Made by a program: the position numbers and the translations under genes
Part shown: piece after piece, positions 54,733 through 64,000 of the stretch
Layout of the letters: every line of letters starts with the position of its first letter
How positions within the stretch are numbered: position 1 is the first letter of the stretch
The notes under the pieces: model-generated
Told to the model about the DNA's origin: nothing
What the model saw: the letters and a program-made list of their open reading frames with translations, nothing else
Database searches by the model: none
DNA from: Streptomyces plumbidurans
Lineage (GTDB): Bacteria; Actinomycetota; Actinomycetes; Streptomycetales; Streptomycetaceae
DNA: 64,000 bases
Direction: 5' to 3'
NCBI RefSeq assembly: GCF_019857225.1
Contig: NZ_JAFJSY010000033.1
Location: 1-64,000 of the forward strand

Positions 54733-55539
54733 TCAGTGACCCTCTTCGAGCGCTCCCTGGATGTAGATCGAGGCGAGGAGCGTGAAGATGTACGCCTGGA
54801 GGAACTGGATCAGGACCTCCAGGGTGGTCATGGCGAGCGCCAGCAGGAACGAACCACCGGCGACGGCCGACATGATCGACGGAGTGAGCAGGTACCAGGT
54901 CGCCACGCTGAACATCACGATCAGCATGTGGCCGGCGAACATGTTGGCCCACAGCCGCACCGCGAGGGTGAACGGGCGCAGGATCACGTTCGAGAAGAAC
55001 TCGAGCAGGACGATCAGCGGGATCAGCGGCTTGGGCAGACCGTCGAGCCAGACCAGGTTCTTGACGCCGCCCTTGAACCCGTGCGTCTTGAACGTCAGGA
55101 ACATGTACGTGATGTAGACCAGCGCGGCCAGCACGACCGGGTACGCGAAGCGCGAGGTCGCCGGGAACTGTGCCACCGGGATGATGGACATCACGTTCAT
55201 GATCCACACGAAGAAGAAGATCGACGTGAGGAAGGGGACGTACTTGCTGCCCTTCTTGCCGATCACTTCGAGGGCGATGCTGCGGGCGACGAAGTTGTAA
55301 CCGATCTCGCCGACGAGCTGCAGCTTCCCGGGGACCAGCTTCGGCTTGCGGAACGCGGCGGCGAAGAAGCCGATCACGGCCAGCATGCAGATGACCGTCA
55401 GGAGCATCGGCTTCGTGAAGTCGAAGCCGCCGACGCTGAAGATCGGCTCGAAGTTGAACGAGTGGAGGCCCGGCGCGGGAAAGGCACAGTCAGCATTGAT
55501 GTGGCAGCCGCTTTCAGCGAGCAGCATGTGGGCACTCAC
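54733..55539 (-). CDS. atpB: ATP synthase a subunit
   Basis: The a subunit (268 aa) forms the proton half-channels. The key Arg is in LRPFTLAVRLWANMFAGH, with about five to six membrane helices. The start GTG at 55539 has AAGGAG eight bases upstream; the ATG at 55527 is a weaker option. It follows the atpI-like gene by about 295 bp. Confidence 0.96.
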   Translation of the reverse strand: MSAHMLLAESGCHINADCAFPAPGLHSFNFEPIFSVGGFDFTKPMLLTVICMLAVIGFFAAAFRKPKLVPGKLQLVGEIGYNFVARSIALEVIGKKGSKYVPFLTSIFFFVWIMNVMSIIPVAQFPATSRFAYPVVLAALVYITYMFLTFKTHGFKGGVKNLVWLDGLPKPLIPLIVLLEFFSNVILRPFTLAVRLWANMFAGHMLIVMFSVATWYLLTPSIMSAVAGGSFLLALAMTTLEVLIQFLQAYIFTLLASIYIQGALEEGH

Positions 55540-55833
55540 CCGTGACTCCTTCGTCGTGACGCATAAGTAACGGCAACCTTGTGTGTCAGCGCGGCTGGTG
55601 AGGCCGCTGATCGGCACTGGGGACGTGGTGGTGTGACGGTGCCGCCGCAGTCCGTGGGGCGCATCCGCCGAGGGCCCGGCCGCTCGGATTCCGTGCTGTG
55701 ATCACAGCTGACGGTCCGAGTGCGCCGGCGGCCGTGGAGGCCTTGTCCTGTCCCGCTCGAGAAGCGGAAGGACCCCCCACCGGAAGCGCTTCCGGACGAT
55801 AGCAGATAGGCATGTATCGCCTTTACCTGGCCC

Positions 55834-56286
55834 CTACGCCGCATCACGGGACTCCGCCTTGACCGGGTCCGCCTCCTTGGCAGGCACGGACGGTACGGGG
55901 TCCACGTAGAGCATGCGGCTGGTGAGACTCTGCTTCACCTGTCCGCCGACCCACGCCAGGGCGGTGGCCAGCAGGCTCAGGGCGAAGGCCCGGCCGTTGA
56001 ACAACGTGGTGTCGCCGAAGGCGATGACGAAGACACCGATGAGCAGCAACTGCACGGTGTAGACGAGCAGTCCGGCCGTCATCGCCACCTGGGGCTTGTC
56101 CTGTGTGAGGCGCATCAGGGCGGCGGAGCCGAGTCCGAAGAAGCAGGCCACCACCGCGAGGGCCACCAGTCCGCCGACGAGACCCTTCTCACCGGCGACG
56201 ACCGCGCTGACAACGGTGGCGACGATGCCCACGGGGGCGGCGATGATCGCTGCTCCCCGGAGGATCCGGACGTCGTTTGGCTGCAT
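55834..56286 (-). CDS. atpI: ATP synthase protein I-like membrane protein
   Basis: This 150-residue protein has four hydrophobic helices (IIAAPVGIVATVVSAVVA, GLVALAVVACFFGLGSAA, AGLLVYTVQLLLIGVFVIAF and AFALSLLATALAWVGGQV) and sits ahead of atpB, the position of AtpI. AtpI is a chaperone for c-ring assembly or Mg2+ related; the actinobacterial form is divergent. It begins the operon; the dyads upstream are likely control sites. Confidence 0.85.
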   Translation of the reverse strand: MQPNDVRILRGAAIIAAPVGIVATVVSAVVAGEKGLVGGLVALAVVACFFGLGSAALMRLTQDKPQVAMTAGLLVYTVQLLLIGVFVIAFGDTTLFNGRAFALSLLATALAWVGGQVKQSLTSRMLYVDPVPSVPAKEADPVKAESRDAA

Positions 56287-56441
56287 GCGGACGGCTCCAA
56301 CGTAAGTGGGGGTCGAGACGTGGTGACCGGGTGTCACTGATCGGTAACCCGGTGCAGTGCAGAGGTTAACGCGAGGAGGTGTGGGCGCTTCGGGCCAAAG
56401 GACCGTTCCGCCAAGGCCTTTCGGCGCTTCCTTCAACTGGT

Positions 56442-56457
56442 AGTGAACGCTATCACA
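56442..56457. promoter_or_regulatory. CRP-like site upstream of atp operon
   Basis: AGTGA-N6-TCACA resembles the CRP-family consensus (TGTGA-N6-TCACA) with one mismatch. It is 156 bp upstream of the atpI start. Confidence 0.5.
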
Positions 56458-56494
56458 AACTATTTGATGCGGTCTTTACCTAGAAGGTGTGCCA

Positions 56495-56518
56495 GCTGTC
56501 ACACATGAGAGTGACAGC
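56495..56518. promoter_or_regulatory. Second dyad upstream of atp operon
   Basis: GCTGTCAC and GTGACAGC are perfect 8-bp arms with an 8-bp spacer. It lies 38 bp from the CRP-like site. The 331-bp gap 56287-56617 has no gene and is probably the atp promoter region. Confidence 0.55.
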
Positions 56519-56617
56519 GCGCGTCTGCGCAAGAACAGGGATGGTTTGTCTGGTATTGGGGAAGTTTGCTCCCCCACGACTTGGCAATGCTCTAGTCAGA
56601 TTCTTACCTTGCCGAAG

Positions 56618-57922
56618 TCAGCGCGAAGTACCGGCATTCCGACGGTTCAGGGCGGTGGCTCCGTGGGGTCCGGCCACCCCCGCCGCCACCGGGGCGCGCT
56701 CCTCCTCGGACCCGCCGTCCTGCGCCGGCTCGGCCTCGGGTTCCGCCACCGCCGAGCCGCGGCGGTAGCGCGGAGGCATCAGGTGCTCGGCCCAGCGCGG
56801 GGCGCGCGGCGTGAAGCGCGGCAGCAGGAGCAGGGCCAGGCCCACCGCGCTGAGGATCACGATGCCCAGGACGATCCACATGGACGCCGAGTTGACCGAG
56901 TAGGCGAGCGCGCCGAACGCGATCAGCGCCGACCAGAAGTACATGATCAGCACGGCCCGGCTGTGCGAGTGGCCGATCTCCAGCAGCCGGTGGTGCAGAT
57001 GCCCGCGGTCGGCCGCGAACGGCGACTGGCCGCGCCAGGTGCGGCGCACGATGGCCAGCACCAGGTCCGCGGTCGGCACCGCGATGATCGTCAGCGGCAG
57101 CAGCAGCGGGATGTAGACCGGCACCGTCTGGTGCACGGCCGCCTTCTCGGACCCGACGAACAGCTTCAGGGCGTCCGGGTCGACCTGTCCCGTGATGGAG
57201 ATGGCACCGGCCGCCAGCACCAGGCCGATCAGCATCGAGCCGGAGTCGCCCATGAAGATCCGCGCGGGGTGCATGTTGTGCGGCAGGAAGCCGATGCACA
57301 TGCCCATGAGGATCGCCGCGAACAGCGTCGCCGGGGCGGCGGCCTCGACGCCGTACGAGTACCAGATGCGGTAGGCGTAGAGGAAGAACGCCGCGGCCGC
57401 GATGCACACCATGCCGGAGGCCAGGCCGTCGAGGCCGTCGACGAAGTTGACCGCGTTGATGGTGATGACGACGAGCGCCACCGTCAGCAGGGTGCCCTGC
57501 CACTGGGTGAGCGCCACGCTGCCGACGCCCGGGATGGGCAGCCACAGGATCGTCAGGCCCTGCATGACCATGACGCCCGCGGCGATCATCTGGCCGCCGA
57601 GCTTGATCAGGGCGTCGATCTCGAACTTGTCGTCCAGCACGCCGATCAGCCAGATCAACGCCGCTCCGGACAGCAGCGCCCGCGGCTCGTTCGACTTCTC
57701 GAAGACCTCGCTGAGGTTGGTCAGATGGTCCGCGACCAGCAAACCGGCGCACAGCCCGAAGAACATGGCGATACCGCCGAGGCGCGGAGTGGGTTCCCGG
57801 TGCACGTCACGGGCCCTGATCTCCGGCATGGCTCCGGCCACGATCGCGAACTTCCGTACCGGCCCTGTCAGCAGGTAGGTCACCGCGGCCGTGACGCAGA
57901 GCGTCAGCAGGTATTCACGCAC
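56618..57922 (-). CDS. Polyprenyl-phosphate sugar-1-phosphate transferase (WecA/TagO type)
   Basis: This 434-residue membrane enzyme transfers a sugar-1-phosphate (usually GlcNAc-1-P) from UDP-sugar to undecaprenyl phosphate, starting a cell-wall glycopolymer. It has 10 or 11 membrane helices with the motifs LIGVLDDKFEIDALIKLGGQ, NAVNFVDGLDGLA, FMGDSGSMLIG and HLHHRL. The C-terminal 45 residues are a Glu/Pro-rich cytosolic tail. The GTG at 57922 is preferred (GGGGAAG upstream); a GTG at 57934 is also possible. It lies between glyA and atpI, a common actinobacterial order. Confidence 0.93.
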   Translation of the reverse strand: MREYLLTLCVTAAVTYLLTGPVRKFAIVAGAMPEIRARDVHREPTPRLGGIAMFFGLCAGLLVADHLTNLSEVFEKSNEPRALLSGAALIWLIGVLDDKFEIDALIKLGGQMIAAGVMVMQGLTILWLPIPGVGSVALTQWQGTLLTVALVVITINAVNFVDGLDGLASGMVCIAAAAFFLYAYRIWYSYGVEAAAPATLFAAILMGMCIGFLPHNMHPARIFMGDSGSMLIGLVLAAGAISITGQVDPDALKLFVGSEKAAVHQTVPVYIPLLLPLTIIAVPTADLVLAIVRRTWRGQSPFAADRGHLHHRLLEIGHSHSRAVLIMYFWSALIAFGALAYSVNSASMWIVLGIVILSAVGLALLLLPRFTPRAPRWAEHLMPPRYRRGSAVAEPEAEPAQDGGSEEERAPVAAGVAGPHGATALNRRNAGTSR

Positions 57923-58072
57923 AGGCTTCCCCACAGGTCTCGCTGGCCATCTCAGCCCCACACCCTAGCGAGGGACGCATATGAGTGGGGACTTCCGGGT
58001 AGCGACGATGGTTGCACGCGTGCCTGTGCACGCAGGCCGGACCCGAGTGCACACAGGGGCGCCTACCCTCGC

Positions 58073-59314
58073 TCAGCCGGTGTACGGCTGAAATCTACCG
58101 GTCAGCTCGCGCACCTCGTCGCGCGCCTTCTGGGTCTCCGTCCCGCCCCGCAGCACCTCCGCGAGCAGGGCGCCGATCCGCTGCATCTCCTCCTCCCGCA
58201 TCCCCTGGGTGGTCACCGCGGCCGTGCCGAGCCTGAGGCCGCGGGCGTCGCCGTGCGGCAGCGCGCAGCAGTCGAGCACCATTCCGGCCGCCGCGAGCCG
58301 CCCGCGCGCGGTGCGGCCGTCGACGCCCAGGGGCGCCGGGTCGGCGGTGATCAGGTGGGTGTCGGTGCCGCCGGTGGTGACGACCAGGCCCTCCGCCGCC
58401 AGCCGGGCCGCGAGCACCCGGGCGTTGGCGACGACCTGATGGGCGTACGCCCCGAAGTCCGGTGTGGCCGCCTCGCCGAACGCGACGGCCTTCGCGGCGA
58501 TGGTGTGCATCTGCGCGCCGCCCTGGGTGAAGGGGAAGACGGCCCGGTCCACCCGCTCCGCGAGCTCGGCGCCGCACAGGATCATTCCGCCGCGCGGCCC
58601 GCGCAGCACCTTGTGCGTGGTCGCGCAGACGATGTCGGCGTACGGCACCGGACTGGGCGCCGCTCCCCCGGCGACCAGGCCGATGGGGTGCGCGGCGTCG
58701 GCGATGAGATACGCCCCGACCTCGTCGGCGACCTCTCGGAAGAAGGCGTGGTCGATGTGGCGCGGATAGGCGATGGAGCCGCACACGATCGCCTTGGGGC
58801 GGTGGGTGCGGGCGAGGGTGCGCACCTGGTCGTATTCGATGAGCCCGGTCTCGGCGTCGACGCCGTAGCCGACGAAGTCGAACCAGCGGCCGGAGAAGTT
58901 GGCGGGCGAGCCGTGGGTGAGGTGGCCGCCGTGCGGCAGGCCCAGGGCGAGGACCGTGTCGCCGGGCCGCAGCAGGGCCGCGTAGGCGGCGAGGACGGCC
59001 GAAGAGCCGGAGTGGGACTGGACGTTGGCGTGCTCGGCGCCGAACAGGGCCTTCGCCCGCTCGACGGCCAGCCGCTCGGCCACGTCGACGATCTCGCAGC
59101 CGCCGTGGTGCCGGGCGCCGGGATAGCCCTCGGCGTACTTGTTGGCGAGCGGGGAGCCGAGGGCCGCCAGGACCGCGGGCGAGGAGAAGTTCTCGGCGGC
59201 GATCAGCTGCAGCGTCGTCGACTGCCGGTCGAGCTCCCCGAGCAGGATCTCGGCCAGCTCGGGGTCCTGCCGCAGCAGGGCGTCGGCGGTCTCTGGGGCG
59301 TGGGTGACCGGCAT
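58073..59314 (-). CDS. glyA: Serine hydroxymethyltransferase-like enzyme, divergent
   Basis: This 413-residue PLP enzyme belongs to the SHMT family: KYAEGYPG, the PLP Lys235 in TTHKVLRGPRGG, and the cofactor Asp206 in ADAAHPIG. Differences from canonical SHMT are RHHGGCE for RYYGGCE (the second Tyr being a catalytic residue) and HSGSSAV for HSGSQAN. It may therefore act on another beta-hydroxy amino acid or one-carbon donor. GGGAG precedes the ATG. Streptomyces usually has another, more canonical GlyA elsewhere. Confidence 0.88.
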   Translation of the reverse strand: MPVTHAPETADALLRQDPELAEILLGELDRQSTTLQLIAAENFSSPAVLAALGSPLANKYAEGYPGARHHGGCEIVDVAERLAVERAKALFGAEHANVQSHSGSSAVLAAYAALLRPGDTVLALGLPHGGHLTHGSPANFSGRWFDFVGYGVDAETGLIEYDQVRTLARTHRPKAIVCGSIAYPRHIDHAFFREVADEVGAYLIADAAHPIGLVAGGAAPSPVPYADIVCATTHKVLRGPRGGMILCGAELAERVDRAVFPFTQGGAQMHTIAAKAVAFGEAATPDFGAYAHQVVANARVLAARLAAEGLVVTTGGTDTHLITADPAPLGVDGRTARGRLAAAGMVLDCCALPHGDARGLRLGTAAVTTQGMREEEMQRIGALLAEVLRGGTETQKARDEVRELTGRFQPYTG

Positions 59315-59406
59315 GGTGGGCTCCCGGCGACGATGATTGCGGGCGGTTCGCCTCCGTGGTGACGTACGAACCAATGTAGGCCCGCGCACCCGGCGCCGCG
59401 CGGTTG

Positions 59407-60087
59407 TTACATCCTCGCGCGCACACCCGTGAGCGCCGTGACGACCGGATCCAGTGCCTGGTGTATCTCGTCGCCGATGGAGCGGAAGAAGGTGAGCGGG
59501 GCGCCGTAGGGGTCGTAGACCTCGTCCGCCTCGGCGGTCGGGGCCAGCAGCCACCCGCGTAGAGCGGCCGCGGCGCGGACCAGGGCGCGTGCGCGGGCGA
59601 CCACGCCGTCCTCCAGCGGGGGCAGGGTCGCGGTGTCGATCGCCCGCACCAGGCGGGTGAACTCCTTCAGGGTGAAGGTGCGCAGGCCCGCCGAGTGGCC
59701 CATGGAGATGACCTGCTGACGGTGGTCGCGGGTCGCCGTCAGGACCAGGTCGGCCATGATGACGTGCTCGTCGAGCAGTTCACGGCCGGTGAAGCCGGTC
59801 GGGTCCGCGCCGAACTCGGCGAGCACGCGCTCCGCGTTGGCCTCCATGGGCGCGCCCTCGTGGCCCCAGGTGCCGGCGCTCTCCACGATCAGCGCGCCGC
59901 CCAGGACGCCCAGGCGCTGCGTCACGTAATGCCGGGTCAGCCGCTCGGTGATGGGCGAGCGGCACACGTTTCCGGTGCTGACGTGGAGGATGCGGAAGCA
60001 GTCGCGTGGGAGCCCGACAAACGTTGTCGTGATCTCCGTCGCCCGTTCCCCGTTGCCTATGCCACGCCCCGCGTCAGGGGCTGTCAA
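59407..60087 (-). CDS. Low-molecular-weight protein-tyrosine-phosphatase-like protein
   Basis: This 226-residue protein matches the LMW-PTP fold: the P-loop is VSTGNVCRSP (around residues 36-45) and the general-acid Asp is in YDPYGAPL near the C-terminus. However the first, catalytic Cys of the canonical CX5R loop is Ser37 here (S37-TGNVC-R43), so normal phosphatase chemistry is doubtful. The start is a TTG (60087) that overlaps the stop of the upstream gene by TTGA, with GAGGTGG upstream. It could be a phospho-Tyr-binding or regulatory pseudophosphatase. N-terminal 30 residues are extra. Confidence 0.82.
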   Translation of the reverse strand: MTAPDAGRGIGNGERATEITTTFVGLPRDCFRILHVSTGNVCRSPITERLTRHYVTQRLGVLGGALIVESAGTWGHEGAPMEANAERVLAEFGADPTGFTGRELLDEHVIMADLVLTATRDHRQQVISMGHSAGLRTFTLKEFTRLVRAIDTATLPPLEDGVVARARALVRAAAALRGWLLAPTAEADEVYDPYGAPLTFFRSIGDEIHQALDPVVTALTGVRARM

Positions 60088-60731
60088 TTGGCCACCTCGA
60101 GGTCGGGTACGACCTTGCGCAGCTCCTCCGGCGACAGCGCGCCCTCGCGCAGCAGCACCGGCACCCGGCCGGTGACGTCGACGATGGACGACGGGACGTT
60201 GCCGGGGGTGGGGCCGCCGTCGAGGTAGACGGAGACGGAGTCGCCGAGCATCTCCTGCGCGGCGTCGCAGTCCTCCGGCGCCGGGTGCCCGGAGAGGTTG
60301 GCGGAGGAGACGGCCATCGGGCCGACCTCGGTCAGCAGCTCGATGGCGACCGGGTGCAGGGGCATGCGCACGGCGACCGTGCCCCGGGTGTCCCCCAGGT
60401 CCCACTGCAGGGACGGCTGGTGCTTGGCGACAAGGGTGAGCGCGCCCGGCCAGAAGGCGTCGACCAGCTCCCAGGCCATCTCGGAGAAGTCGGTGACCAG
60501 ACCGTGGAGCGTGTTCGGGGAGCCGATCAGCACCGGGGTGGGCATGTTGCGGCCCCGGCCCTTGGCCTCCAGCAGGTCCACGACGGCCTCCGAGGAGAAG
60601 GCGTCCGCGCCGATGCCGTACACCGTGTCGGTCGGGAGGACCACGAGCTCGCCCCGGCGCACGGCGGACGCGGCCTCGCGCAGACCGGTGGTGCGGTCGG
60701 TCGCGTCGTTGGTGTCGTATCGCCGAGCCAT
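60084..60731 (-). CDS. tsaC: L-threonylcarbamoyladenylate synthase (Sua5/YciO/YrdC type)
   Basis: This 215-residue enzyme makes threonylcarbamoyl-AMP for the t6A37 modification of ANN-decoding tRNAs. Family signatures are VVLPTDTVYGIGADAF, GRGRNMPTPVLIG and AVSSANLSGHP. The ATG is at 60731. The stop overlaps the start of the next gene. It is near prmC and prfA, the common translation-accuracy cluster in actinobacteria. Confidence 0.94.
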   Translation of the reverse strand: MARRYDTNDATDRTTGLREAASAVRRGELVVLPTDTVYGIGADAFSSEAVVDLLEAKGRGRNMPTPVLIGSPNTLHGLVTDFSEMAWELVDAFWPGALTLVAKHQPSLQWDLGDTRGTVAVRMPLHPVAIELLTEVGPMAVSSANLSGHPAPEDCDAAQEMLGDSVSVYLDGGPTPGNVPSSIVDVTGRVPVLLREGALSPEELRKVVPDLEVAN

Positions 60732-60783
60732 GTCTAGCGGGCCTCCTCGTACACGTACATCCGGGAAAGAGTCTGCGGGGCGG

Positions 60784-61629
60784 TCACGGCAGCGCCTTGC
60801 GGGCGGTCGCGAACCGGGGGCGTTTGTTGAGGTCGGGGTGGTCGGCCGCGTCGGCCCAGCCCCGCTCCTCGGTGAAGATCCACGGCACCTGGCCGCCCTG
60901 GGTGTCGGCGTGCTCGATGACGACGACACCGCCCGGGCGCAGCAGCCGGTGTGCGGTGCGCTCCAGACCGCGGATGAGTTCGAGCCCGTCCGGGCCCGAG
61001 AACAGGGCGAGTTCGGGGTCGTAGTCCCGGGCCTCGGGAGCGACGTACTCCCATTCGGTCAGCGGGATGTACGGTGGGTTGGAGACGACCAGGTCGACCT
61101 GGCCGTCGAGGTCGTGGAAGGCGTCGAGGGCGTTGCCCTGGCGCAGGTCGACGCGGGAGCCGGCGACGTTCTTGCGGGCCCATCCGAAGGCGTCCTCGGA
61201 CAGCTCCACGGCGTGCACGCGCGAGCGCGGGACCTCCTGGGCTAGGGCGAGCGCGATGGCGCCGGAGCCGGTGCACAGGTCCACGATGCAGGGCTCCACG
61301 ACATCCATGGCGCGCACGGCGTCTATGGCCCAGCCGACCACGGACTCGGTCTCCGGCCGCGGCACGAAGACGCCGGGGCCGACCTGGAGTTCCAGATAGC
61401 GGAAGTAGGCCCGCCCGGTGATGTGCTGCAGCGGCTCACGCTGCTCGCGCCGGGCGATGACCTCCCAGTAGCGGGCGTCGAAGTCGGAGTCCTTCACGGA
61501 GTGCAGCTCGCCCCGCTTCACGCCGTGCACGAACGCGGCGAGCTCCTCCGCGTCGTTGCGCGGCGAGGGCACGCCGGCGTCGGCCAGCCGCTGGGTGGCC
61601 TGTGCCACCTCTGCGAGCAGCAGGTTCAC
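60784..61629 (-). CDS. prmC: Peptide chain release factor N5-glutamine methyltransferase
   Basis: PrmC/HemK (281 aa) methylates the Gln of the GGQ motif in release factors. It has the SAM motif CIVDLCTGSGAIALALA and the catalytic NPPY in LVVSNPPYIPL. The GTG start is used. It follows prfA by 41 bp, its substrate's gene, so the pair is probably cotranscribed. Confidence 0.96.
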   Translation of the reverse strand: MNLLLAEVAQATQRLADAGVPSPRNDAEELAAFVHGVKRGELHSVKDSDFDARYWEVIARREQREPLQHITGRAYFRYLELQVGPGVFVPRPETESVVGWAIDAVRAMDVVEPCIVDLCTGSGAIALALAQEVPRSRVHAVELSEDAFGWARKNVAGSRVDLRQGNALDAFHDLDGQVDLVVSNPPYIPLTEWEYVAPEARDYDPELALFSGPDGLELIRGLERTAHRLLRPGGVVVIEHADTQGGQVPWIFTEERGWADAADHPDLNKRPRFATARKALP

Positions 61630-61670
61630 GCAAGTCCTCCGTGTCGTACTGGGTCGTGCGTACGTGCCTG

Positions 61671-62747
<1,077 letters not shown>

Positions 62748-62850
62748 CTTGGGCTCCTGAAATACGTACGGCGGAAAGGCGGGCGACCAAAAACGCCGGT
62801 CCCGGCGCGCCTGTGGAGGGCGCGGCCGTGGACCGGCGGATTGGAGCTCG

Positions 62851-63072
62851 CTACTTCTTGGAGCCGGCAGCCTTGCCGAAGCGGGCCTCGAAGCGGGCCA
62901 CACGGCCGCCGGTGTCGAGGATCTTCTGCTTGCCCGTGTAGAACGGGTGGCACTCGGAGCAGACCTCGGCGCGGACGGTGCCGCTGGAGATCGTGCTGCG
63001 GGTGGTGAACGACGCGCCACAGGTGCAGCTGACCTGCGTCTCGACGTACTCGGGGTGGATGTCGCGCTTCAA
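62851..63072 (-). CDS. rpmE: 50S ribosomal protein L31
   Basis: L31 (73 aa) starts KRDIHPEYVETQVSC at a TTG with AGGAG upstream. The four Cys, in CTCGASF and CSECHPFYTG, mark the zinc-binding C+ form. Under zinc limitation the C+ form can be replaced by a C- paralog elsewhere. It is separated from prfA by 103 bp. Confidence 0.97.
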   Translation of the reverse strand: MKRDIHPEYVETQVSCTCGASFTTRSTISSGTVRAEVCSECHPFYTGKQKILDTGGRVARFEARFGKAAGSKK

Positions 63073-63168
63073 GGTGTCTCCTAGTTTCGGGAGGGCGCCG
63101 GGTCGCAGCCGCGGATTGCTGCCACGTGAACCGGAGCCGACGTACCAGTCTGCCAGGACTGGGGCCAT

Positions 63169-63217
63169 CCCCCAAAACCGGGGGTTCGGGTGTTCTATTC
63201 CGGGTGGCCCCGCCGGG
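63169..63217 (-). terminator. Hairpins downstream of LCP gene
   Basis: GGCCCC-GCC-GGGGCC (63206-63220) and CCCCC-AAAACC-GGGGG (63169-63184) follow the LCP stop on the minus strand. They probably end that transcript before rpmE. Confidence 0.45.
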
Positions 63218-63221
63218 GCCC

Positions 63222-64000
63222 TCAGCCGGCGTGCACGACGCCCTTGGCGTCGCCCGTGGCCGTTCCCTTCGTCGCCGACCTCGGGATGGCCCGGTCGTTC
63301 TTCAGGGCCGTCCAGACCTGCTCGGACTTGGCCTTCTCGACGATGACGCGGTTGCGGTTGGACGGGTCGTACTGGACCGGCATCGTGACCATGGTCATCT
63401 TCGAGGAGCTGATGCCCTTGAGGCCGTTGGCGAAGGACATCAGGGAGTTGACCGAGCCCAGGTCGGAGTCGGTGGTGACGGTCTTGGTGCCGGTGTCGGC
63501 GAGGTCGTAGAGCTTCTTCGGGCTGGTGAAGACGCCGAGGTGCTTGACCTGGTCGGCCAGCGCCTTGATGAAGGCCTGCTGGAGCTGGATGCGGCCGAGG
63601 TCGGAGCCGTCGCCGACGCCGTGCCGGGTGCGGACCAGGCCGAGGGCCTGCTCGCCGTCGAGCTTGTGGGTGCCGGCCTTGAGGTCCAGATGGCTCTCGG
63701 GGTCCTTGATGTCCTTGGTCGTGGTGACCGGGACGCCGCCGAGCTCGTCGACGAGCTTCTCGAAGCCCTTGAAGTCGACCTCGAGATAGTGGTCCATGCG
63801 GATGTCCGTGAGGGACTCGACGGTCTTGACCGCGCAGGCCGCACCGCCCGTGGAATAGGCGGAGTTGAACATCACGCCGTGTGCGGCGGGATGCGTGCCG
63901 CCGTGGGTGTCGGTGCACTCGGGGCGGTCGATGATGGTGTCGCGCGGAATGGAGACCACACTGGCCCGCTTGTGGCCCTTGTACACGTGCACGACCATCG
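63222..64000 (-). CDS. LytR-CpsA-Psr (LCP) family protein, N-terminus outside window
   Basis: This 259-residue fragment is the LCP domain, which attaches glycopolymers such as teichoic acid to peptidoglycan. VSIPRDTIIDRPEC holds the conserved Arg-Asp, and SAYSTGGAACAVKTVESLTDIRMDHYLEVDFKGF and VRTRHGVGDGSDLGRIQLQQAF are typical. The C-terminus ends RIP-SATKGTATGDAKGVVHAG without the LytR_C domain. The start lies beyond the window. The polyprenyl-P transferase nearby makes a plausible glycopolymer precursor. Confidence 0.92.
   Translation of the reverse strand, partial: MVVHVYKGHKRASVVSIPRDTIIDRPECTDTHGGTHPAAHGVMFNSAYSTGGAACAVKTVESLTDIRMDHYLEVDFKGFEKLVDELGGVPVTTTKDIKDPESHLDLKAGTHKLDGEQALGLVRTRHGVGDGSDLGRIQLQQAFIKALADQVKHLGVFTSPKKLYDLADTGTKTVTTDSDLGSVNSLMSFANGLKGISSSKMTMVTMPVQYDPSNRNRVIVEKAKSEQVWTALKNDRAIPRSATKGTATGDAKGVVHAG

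Overview
The window is about 64 kb of a very GC-rich, densely coded, high-GC actinobacterial chromosome, almost certainly Streptomyces. It carries the genus-typical coiled-coil pair scy-filP, an AbsC-type MarR regulator, a chitinase under a chiS-chiR-type two-component pair, B12-dependent isobutyryl-CoA mutase, NucS, and a conserved core block from rpmE through the F1Fo ATP synthase operon. Gene order follows the S. coelicolor SCO54xx-SCO53xx region as I remember it. I see no IS element, phage, CRISPR array, tRNA or rRNA.

Layout. 0-4.2 kb (+): central carbon genes pta (5' end cut by the window edge), ackA and pyk. 4.2-8.5 kb (-): a three-gene envelope module (DUF6230 secreted protein, DUF6114 membrane protein, large Ser-rich secreted protein), a 645-bp regulatory-looking gap with three dyads, and a thioredoxin-domain protein. 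8.7-12.9 kb: TetR gene, icmA, two DUF3817 membrane proteins around a MarR regulator, and a thiamine-binding-like protein. 13-15.1 kb (+): three consecutive AIM24-family genes. 15.2-17.5 kb: absC and an MFS transporter whose 3' end is tandemly repeated downstream of its stop. 17.6-20.4 kb: acyl-CoA and B12 genes meaB, thiolase and methylmalonyl-CoA epimerase. 20.6-25.6 kb (+): scy and filP. 25.7-29.7 kb (+): two paralogous ABC ATPase-permease pairs.

29.7-36 kb: small Cys/His protein, luciferase-like oxidoreductase, a conserved small protein divergent from nucS, a membrane-anchored P-loop ATPase with a Pro/Thr-rich tail, and a STAS protein. 36-40 kb: 3-hydroxyacyl-CoA dehydrogenase, TetR with a divergent DrrAB-like exporter, and a PduO-type adenosyltransferase. 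40.4-43.8 kb (-): a five-gene cell-envelope operon built around an OmpR-type response regulator and its kinase. 44-47.8 kb (+): chiS, chiR and chiC. 47.8-56.3 kb (-): DUF2550 gene and atpI-B-E-F-H-A-G-D-C. 56.6-64 kb (-): polyprenyl-P sugar-1-P transferase, SHMT-like enzyme, LMW-PTP-like protein, threonylcarbamoyl-AMP synthase, prmC, prfA, rpmE, and an LCP protein cut by the window end.

How genes connect. icmA, epimerase, meaB, thiolase, 3-hydroxyacyl-CoA dehydrogenase and the adenosyltransferase together cover interconversion of C4 and C3 acyl-CoAs and upkeep of coenzyme B12. scy-filP serve polar growth. prfA and prmC are a release factor and its methylase. The most notable oddities are the tandem repeat behind the MFS gene, a long inverted repeat in front of icmA, an LMW-PTP homolog with Ser in place of the catalytic Cys, a STAS protein with Ala at the phospho-Ser position, dyads in front of the ATP synthase operon, and a poorly described secreted/membrane three-gene module.
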